Shown here piece by piece: positions 57,301-64,000 of a stretch of 64,000 bases of DNA. Source of the DNA: Smittia aterrima (Eukaryota > Arthropoda > Insecta > Diptera > Chironomidae). The notes under the pieces are model-generated. The model did no database searches. It was not told the origin of the DNA and worked only from the letters and a program-made list of their open reading frames with translations. The stretch spans positions 6,148,243-6,212,242 of the forward strand of contig CP093829.1 of NCBI GenBank assembly GCA_033063855.1, given 5' to 3'. Made by a program: the position numbers and the translations under genes. Position 1 is the first letter of the stretch; every line of letters starts with the position of its first letter.

Positions 57301-60221
57301 CAATGCTGGACCAAGAACGTCACCAGTAACCGAAGCAGACACCTGAATAGTTTCACTTCGAACGTCAGACGGTACCGAGAGACTTAAAGTGAATTCCTTT
57401 CCATTTTTATCGCATTCATCAACGAGAATGACTTCAGCGTGGTTCTCAAACGATGGGAAACCTTCAGGAACGACAAGTAATTGCCTCTCAATTGTGTCTC
57501 CTGCTTTGACGCTTGTTGTTGATACGATAAGGTCAATGAAACCAGTCTTAGTAGCCTCGATTTCGATTCTCAATCGATAAATTGAATTAGCCTGAATCCA
57601 TATTTTCTGAGATTGTCCATCGGCAATTGCAGTCCAATTGTATGCAAACGGTCGAACAAACTCGAATTCTTGCTTCTCATTTGCAAACTTAACTTCAGCT
57701 TTAAAAGAAGAGTCGAAGAGATTCACGATAAGAATTTCCAAAACTACGATTTCTCCGAGTTTAATGAACTTAGGAGTAATGAAGTCGATGTAAAAGTAAC
57801 GGAGAGTGTTGAGAAGTGCTGGATATGTCGTCAAGCCTAATCCAAATTGATTGCTAAGAGAGATTCCCGTGATGATCCAAGAAGACGGAAGATCAGGTGC
57901 CGTTGCATGTAAAATTTCTCTTCCTTCAAATCCGTCGACTTCAGTTGTCACATCGATCGTCTTGAACAAGAAAGTTTCGTAGAACTTTTGATTGAAGTTT
58001 CGGTCGGGATTGATTGGAGGAAGCGAAACTGGACTTGATGTTGAATGAGTGGCTAAACTGTGACTTTCAGTACTTGTAAGCTCAACAGATCCAGTTGATT
58101 CACTTGACTCGCATGGAATGTCTTGAACAGCATTCGTCAAGATTACAGCTCCAACATCAACAAATTTCTTTTGATAAGATTTATGATAAAACCAAAATGG
58201 AATGTCGTGATCGAAGTCCAGAGGGAACGAATCATATTTCGAGAGTTCCCAATCGAAGACAAAATCTTTCGTGATGTCGTGATCGCTATTTTGTGACAGC
58301 GATCGTTGATCAACAGCCAGCAAACTCACAGTTGAGTTCAAAGTGCTCGAAACGCTCAAAATGAAATCGTCGCCTGCGTTGACATCACTTGATTCAATCG
58401 TTAAATTCACCTGAGTTGGAATTTTTTTGATTAATTCTAATTCATGAGAAAATTTGTAAATATTTACAAAGTTGGGCAAATCACTTTCGAGTTGCAAAGT
58501 TATGCTGTCGCTGATAACATTTCCTTCATCGTCAATGTAATAAACAATGCAATGAGATTTCGGTGCGAACGAGAACTTTGGAGTTTCAGTGAAGAAGCCT
58601 TTTCCATCGGAGAGATTTATTTTCCTTGAAATCTTAAGCAGACCTTTGGAGAAAAGTAAGAAAACGACGGACGGAACGTTCTCGGATGAAATCACCGAGA
58701 ACTCAACATTTTCGTAGAGGGAAGGTCTGTAAAATAAATTCATTGCTTTGAGTCTTGTTTGATTGTCTACTTTGACTTACCTTGGCGTTAAAACATTGAT
58801 GGACAAGTAAGCTCTATCATTGTTAGGAGTCTTGTGGACTTCGTGAGCATATTGAACTCGATCGTAAAACGCTTTGATGTAAAGAGTTTTTGCAGTGACA
58901 GAAATTTCTTCTAAAGCGATCAATACGCCACTCGTGTTCGGATCCAAAGTATGATTCCTGTCGTGCAAAACGAAATCGTCGTCATCGGTAACAACCACTT
59001 TAAGTGGAAGGTCAGAGTCCAAGACTGGATAGCCATCGACTTTGGTGACGAGAAGAGAGAAACTGTAAGGAATTTCGGGTTTAAAGAATTTCGGAGCATG
59101 ATCGATGCTGATGAAGTAATCGCTCATTTCAACATCGAAAGATGTTTTAGCGCTGAACGTTTTGTTTGTTAAGTCGTCGACATAATCAGCAATGAGATTG
59201 AATGAACTTCCATGCGAAAGCTCCTCCAGTTGCAAGTCATTCTTGAAGTCAATATCAAGAACAATTTCGTCTTTGATTCTTGAGCTTCTGTGGAACTTGA
59301 CAACTCCATCTTCATCGCAAATAACGTTTAGAGTTCCTGTGAAGCCACTGCTGCCAATTATCGAACTCTTCACGACAACTTTCACTTTGACTTTTATTTT
59401 GATTGATCCATCGCGATACGAAACGCTTTGACTTGGAGTTGAGAGAACAAGCTCGAAGATTGGTCGCTTATCTTTACGAACTTCAAACGATTTCGACGCG
59501 AACTGTAAGAAATGTTTGAGAATCTGCGAAAGCTCATTTCATGAAGGTCTTACCTCGCCATCAGCTTCAACTAAAATTCTCCAAGTTCCTGGTTCGCCTT
59601 CATTCAATTGCAAAGTATTTTCAATCAAACCTTTCTTAAACAACGGAAAATCCCAGACTTTAACTTCTTGATTTCCTGCGTCGAGAATTCGAATTGAACT
59701 TGAGCTTTGTACTTCATAAGGTTTTGTTTTTGAATTCAAGGCGAAAACACGAAACTCAACGAGATCGTTTGGTCTGAAGAAAGGTTTGTTGATTTGAATG
59801 AGCAGAGAAACCTTTTGCGAATTGAAAAACAGCGACGCTGACTTTGAAAATTCATCAGTTGATGCTTTCAAGTAGTAATTGCCAGGACACAAATTCAAAA
59901 GCTGTCGATTGTGTCAGAAATTGTAAAATAAATTTATTTTCATAAGTTAAAGCTTACGATTAACTCCGCAGTTGAAATTTCTCCAGGAACGAGCAGAATA
60001 TCTTGAAAAACTTCAAAGACTTCTCCTTCAAAGCTCACGCCCTCGATTCCAACAGAAATTGTTTTATTTGACTCGCTCAAACTATGACTCGTCACTGCAA
60101 CTTCGTAAGGCTCATCGATTCTCAAAGTTTTCGGTCCGACAACGGAAAAATATTCACAATTCACCAGAAAAATCTGGCTAACGATCACCAACCACAAAAC
60201 TTTCTGAGGATTCTTCCCCAT
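54264..60221 (-). CDS. Tep: Thioester-containing (complement-like) protein with Ser/Glu-rich repeat tail
   Basis: Six exons, 60221-59958, 59901-59554, 59502-58781, 58726-56053, 56000-55847 and 55795-54264, join in frame to 1897 aa as sequenced. The signal peptide is MGKNPQKVLWLVIVSQIFLV and the mature start FSVVGPKTLR is typical of insect TEPs. Macroglobulin domains fill the first half. The thioester motif GCGEQ is intact, with Cys at about residue 933, and the alpha-helical thioester domain follows (DGSFSAFG, STWLTAFAAKYL). The last conserved segment is FDFYDTSRRAS. TEPs are haemolymph opsonins that bind microbes through the thioester. Unusually, the final exon continues after CNLETETDPC with a Thr/Pro linker and about 30 copies of a 13-residue SNESESEESESEL-type unit. 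It terminates at 54264 after a frameshift. Intron 4 is GC-AG. Confidence 0.85.
54330..55615 (-). repeat. 39-bp tandem repeat coding for a 13-residue acidic unit
   Basis: About 30 head-to-tail units, on the plus strand made of gacagctcagattcagattc, then ttcagattcgctttcgttt. Some units carry an extra 6 bases (ttctgattcagattcg) or a gacggc variant, and one short unit at about 54755-54765 is deleted. Units are nearly identical, so the array is probably length-polymorphic. All six frames are open across much of it, which creates spurious frames on both strands. Confidence 0.9.
56001..56052 (-). other. GC-AG intron in the thioester-protein gene
   Basis: The junction CAG/GCAAAT at 56053/56052 and TTTTTAG/AAAGTC at 56001/56000 keeps the frame and yields IPEIQ-KVEERARG, which fits the spacing of family members. 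The only nearby GT would leave a 28-base intron. Confidence 0.6.
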
Positions 60222-60758
60222 TTCTTATCGGTCACAAAAGTTCACTGATGCTTGAGCTTAGAAAGCTTCTGATTTTTATATTAAATTTCTCGAATATTCA
60301 GATCACGACGAAACTCGATAAAATGAAATTTTATTATCAAAGTCATGAACAAAATCTCGAGAAGAAAATTCGTGAAAACTTTGTCAACCTTAGAAGAAGA
60401 AAACCTTCAAACTTTTTTCAATTATTTTATTATTATCAACAAATTCTTAGAATTCGGATGGTCAGCAACAAATAAAATATATTTCACGACAACATTTTCC
60501 ATCAAACATTTTAAAATTATCATCGAATTCCATTTTCGATTTTCACAGAAAAAAGCTTAGGATAAGACGAAGATTGAACAAAAATTGGATGAATATAATT
60601 GGTGGTGATAGCTTAAAGCGACGTCATCGAACTTGTTTCAAATCCTTCTTGACTGACGTTCATGCAGGTGAGAGTCGAAGCTATTGACACTCTCTCGTAG
60701 GAGCTGAATGAAATTCCAAGATAATTAAATCAAGTTTTCAAGTAATTCACTTGGATTC
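60222..60758. other. Spacer between thioester-protein and timeless genes
   Basis: Holds the promoter of the thioester gene and the 3' UTR of timeless. Otherwise AT-rich, with no recognised feature. Confidence 0.3.
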
Positions 60759-63700
60759 TTACTCTGTAATCTCTTCTGATAGAACAGCTTCGAGAGTGTC
60801 GACGCTTTTAATTGAGGTAGCATCTTCAGCACTCGCGTCCGTGGCATCAAAATCATTCAGACGATAACTTAAGCTTCTGACGATTCCAGTTCGACGATGA
60901 ATCGGCAAGTACGGCTGCAAAAAGTTGTGAATTCCCGCGAGCTCTGAAGGGTTCGTGGTAATCAGCGGTTGTGGAGAAACCAACGGACTGGAACGATAGA
61001 AGAATAAACGATCAGTTAACTTCAATGAAAATACAATAAAGCGAACAATAACTCAATTTAATTTTGATTAATCGAAGGTAATTGAGGGGATAAATCTAAG
61101 CAGATTATTGAAACTTCTGTTCACGGGAGAATTATAAATCAATCGGAGAACTAAATTATCAGCGTCGGACAAAAGATTCGAACGCCTTTGAGTTGCAAAG
61201 CAGTGATCAAACTAGCTTGCAACAATTTAAAGCTTTGCTGACCAGTTTAGTGTTCTAATTAATTTAAAAATTAATCCGTGACTTTATGTCGCTCGGTCCT
61301 GCGTAATTAGTAATCTCTGAATTTAAAGCTGCAACCGCGAGAAGCAGAAAACATCATCCGCTAAGCCAAACGCGGGCAAAATTGCTCAGCACGCATTGCG
61401 ATTGAGTTTGAAGTTGTTTTCTTTCTCACACCTTCGTTTGCATAAACTTCGTTTGCGTTGCCAATCATTTTAATGAATCTCACTCGTTTGCAGTTGAAAT
61501 GCAATTGAGAAATTATTGCACAACTTTAAAAATCACGCGACACTAATCAATTAGGCTTTGAATAAGTAGGAAATTATTCTTACCTTCCACCGATTGGAGT
61601 CTTGCTCTGAATAACAATTTGAAGCCAATTTGGAGCATCAGACCTAAATTGATTCAAGAGAAAAGTGTTAAAGCATATCGAGAGCTGAGTTTGATTAAGA
61701 ATTTACCTCGAAAGTGCAGTCAGCGACTTCGATCTTTGAATATCGTTTTGAATATCAAAGTTCGAAGTCTCAATTATTGATGAGCCTGGAGTTGAAGGCA
61801 AATCGTAACTCATACATGTGCTCGCATTACTCAGCCGACGAATGCGATTAACATCAAACTTGAGATCTTCTGTGAAGAGAAATTGGAATTTAGAGTTGAA
61901 CTCTCGATTGAATTTTAAATAAATTTTTTACTTTTTTGAATCGGTCCGAGCTTCTCAGCGACTGAATACAAAATGTCTACTGTCCAGAATTCTGGAATTC
62001 GAACAAATAGTTTATTTGCATCGGCCGGGAGATGAAAGCCGAGCTTGTGGAGAAGTAGAACGAATGGCTGATAAACTAGAATTTTGTTTTGCTCAGCATT
62101 GAAAGGAACCAAAGGAATCGATTGCTGTTTAACTATTGAAAAAAGTAAATTAGAATATTTCCTTGAATTTAAAAAATATGAACAAACTCACGAATGCAAT
62201 GATAAGGAATTGGCTCCATAATCAGCTTACGAGCAGCTCGCTCTTCTGAATATTCTTCTTTGAGACTCAGCTTAACGTAGCAACATTCAATTAAAACTTG
62301 TTGCAACCAAGAAACAAATTTTCCTTTATTCTCCTTCAGCAGACGGTCTCGAAGAACCTAAGAAATAAAATTGAATTACAAATCAATTCGTTAGTTACGC
62401 AATGTTCTTCTTACCTTGATATCATCTGGCTGATTGTTGCTGCTGATTACAGATTCAGATGGCACATCGATTCCAGACTCGATTCTCGAAGGCGAATCCT
62501 CCCAATCAGAAGTCTTCACTTCTCTTTCGTATTGAGAGTTCTCGAATTTCATTAGATCATCGAACTTTAAGACGGTGATGATGTCTTGTTGCAAAAGCTG
62601 TTGAATAATCGCGATTCGTGATTTCATCTTTTGTCCCGAGTCTTTAATCTGATCAATTATGCTTCCAACTATGTCGTAGCATTTCTTGCTTTGGATGAAA
62701 TACCAGTAAAGCTGATCCATCTCTTCCTGTGACCAAATGTCTCTGAAAAATTAAAAAAGAAAAAAATTAGATAACCTTACGAGACATATAAAGTTTAATA
62801 ATTTATGACTGCGTCGGGAATCGAACCCGTGTCCTTTTGACTATTGGTCAGATGCTCATACCAACTGAGCTATGACTTGCACATTTCAAGCTTGGCAGAA
62901 ACGTTATATGATCTTGTCACCACAATAAATAATTTAGAAATTTTAAACTTACTTGATCGAAGCATCATCACTTGATACAGGGCTGGGTAGAGCAATCTGT
63001 GGCTTCGGTGGCATGTTAATGAACTTGTGAATCACATATTCAATCAGATCCGACCAATCCTGTAAATATTTAAACGACGTAGAATACGTAATAGAGCTAA
63101 AGACATTATAGCTTACATCGCACAGTTCGTATTCTGTTTCCCAGATGGTCGAGTAAGTCTTCAATATTTTCGGCTGGAAGAGAATCGAAACTTGGTTCAC
63201 GTCTCCGCCTCCAACATGATGCATCATCGTGAAAATACAATCGTTAACAAACTCTCCATTGTTGTGGAAGTTCTCGAGGAGAATCCCGTAATGATTCATA
63301 ATGTCGATTGTTGAGAATTGTTTAATGTGCTCAATCAAATTAAATTCAGAGCTCGGCTCGTCGTGCTTCGAGACATTGTCAAGAAGAAGAAGCAAAATGT
63401 GATTCGTGACGACGAGATCTTGAAGATATTGACGAGACTGAAGGTTTGGATTGTAGCAGCGGAGAAGCAGCACAAACAAGTTCCGCAAATTCTCAGTTCT
63501 TCCGATTTGCAGTTGAAGTGTTTGAATGAGTTCTTTATCGACTGGCGATAAGTGAGTGCTTCTCTTGTAGACATCAAGCGCTTGAAGGAACTCTCGAATC
63601 GCAGTGACCACCAAATGAACTCTTCTTAAATAAGGTTTCAAGTTTCCATCTTGATGATGAGATGAAAGCTCAAGTTGCTCGCAGAGATAAACTCCCTCGA

Positions 63701-64000
63701 ATGTTAAGTAGCTGATGACCTCAAAGGACAGAACTGAGCTGATATGCTCGAGATCCAACTCAAGTTGCGCTGCAAACTTCAGGAAATATGTGACAAGCCA
63801 GAAGAAGTGGGACGTGTCGATTGATAATTGTGAATCTGTCAATAATTTCGAGTGAAGTTCCTGAACGAGGAAGCCGTAACCTTTCAATAAGAAGTCGACT
63901 GTGAATTCCTTGAGAATGTTCGAAATATCATCGTCAGTGGGCGTGTGATGAATCAATCCTTTCATGTTAATAATGGAGCTCTTGCTTCGCTTCACAAGCT
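60759..64000 (-). CDS. tim: Timeless, circadian clock protein (5' end outside window)
   Basis: Eight exons on the minus strand are in the window: from the right edge to 63117, 63059-62953, 62742-62415, 62357-62192, 62132-61932, 61869-61707, 61643-61584 and 60987-60759. All junctions are GT-AG and in frame. Recognisable segments are FTMMHHVGGGDVNQVSILFQ, KTYSTIWETEYELCDDWSDL, IEYVIHKFINMPP, WSQEEMDQLYWYFIQSKKCY, LLLHKLGFHLPADANKL and WTVDILYSVAEKLGPI. These fit insect TIM, the partner of PERIOD in the clock, better than the replication paralogue timeout. Only the middle and C-terminal part is present. The last exon ends EEITE with TAAG directly after GAG, so a further splice there (GA/GTAAGA) is possible. 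Confidence 0.8.
62805..62880 (-). tRNA. tRNA-like sequence, probably a pseudogene, in a timeless intron
   Basis: On the minus strand an internal A box (TAGCTCAGTTGGTATGAGC) and B box (GGGTTCGATTCCC) are near perfect, and the anticodon arm (TCTGA, 7-base loop, TCAAA) is roughly formed. The acceptor arms (CAAGTCA and CGCAGTC) do not pair, and position 33 would be C, not T. It is therefore a degraded tRNA or a tRNA-derived element head rather than a functional gene; no anticodon can be trusted. Confidence 0.5.

Overview
The window looks like nuclear DNA of a dipteran insect, most likely a nematoceran midge or mosquito relative (a non-biting midge is my best guess). The evidence is multi-exon genes with 50-75 nt GT-AG introns, very AT-rich spacers, and recognisable insect genes: a timeless-type clock gene, an hnRNP M/rumpelstiltskin-type gene, a thioester protein and a fatty acyl-CoA reductase cluster. 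Nothing prokaryotic is present. Species assignment is inference.

Region 1 (1-16.6 kb) is a tandem array of a small secreted-protein gene family, all on the minus strand. There are four near-identical copies, one variant, one 5'-truncated copy and one distant paralogue, in units of about 1.88 kb with a conserved TATA/Inr promoter. It is heavily loaded with mobile DNA: a Tc1-like palindrome at the left edge, short palindromic MITEs, a collapsed Ty1/copia element, a 0.5 kb inverted-terminal-repeat element and a 215 bp TA-flanked MITE. Bases 1-870 read as a fine patchwork of a Tc1-like element and an array unit, which suggests an assembly problem or extreme conversion.

Region 2 (18.4-35.7 kb) starts with a PDSS2-type gene (coenzyme Q side-chain synthesis), then four complete five-exon fatty acyl-CoA reductase genes on the minus strand. 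An M16 metallopeptidase of the nardilysin/insulin-degrading type on the plus strand lies between copies 1 and 2. A pogo/Tigger remnant with a psq-type helix-turn-helix, and a second copy of the 0.5 kb element, lie between copies 2 and 3.

Region 3 (36.5-46.5 kb) holds single-copy genes: FIT-family lipid-droplet protein (minus), ZCCHC7/Air-like zinc-knuckle protein (plus), hnRNP M/rump-like protein with three RRMs (minus) and a secreted Pro/Asn-rich protein (minus).

Region 4 (46.5-52.4 kb) is a gene-poor block in which I see no convincing gene.

Region 5 (52.4-64 kb) contains a complement-like thioester protein gene (minus). Its last exon runs without interruption into about 30 copies of a 39 bp repeat encoding a Ser/Glu-rich tail. 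A 14 bp deletion throws the tail out of frame, and the distal 3' end is duplicated. The window ends inside timeless (minus, 5' end missing), which carries a tRNA-like sequence in one intron.

The most unusual items are the thioester protein with the giant acidic repeat tail, the repeat-built secreted protein array, and the interleaved sequence at the left edge.
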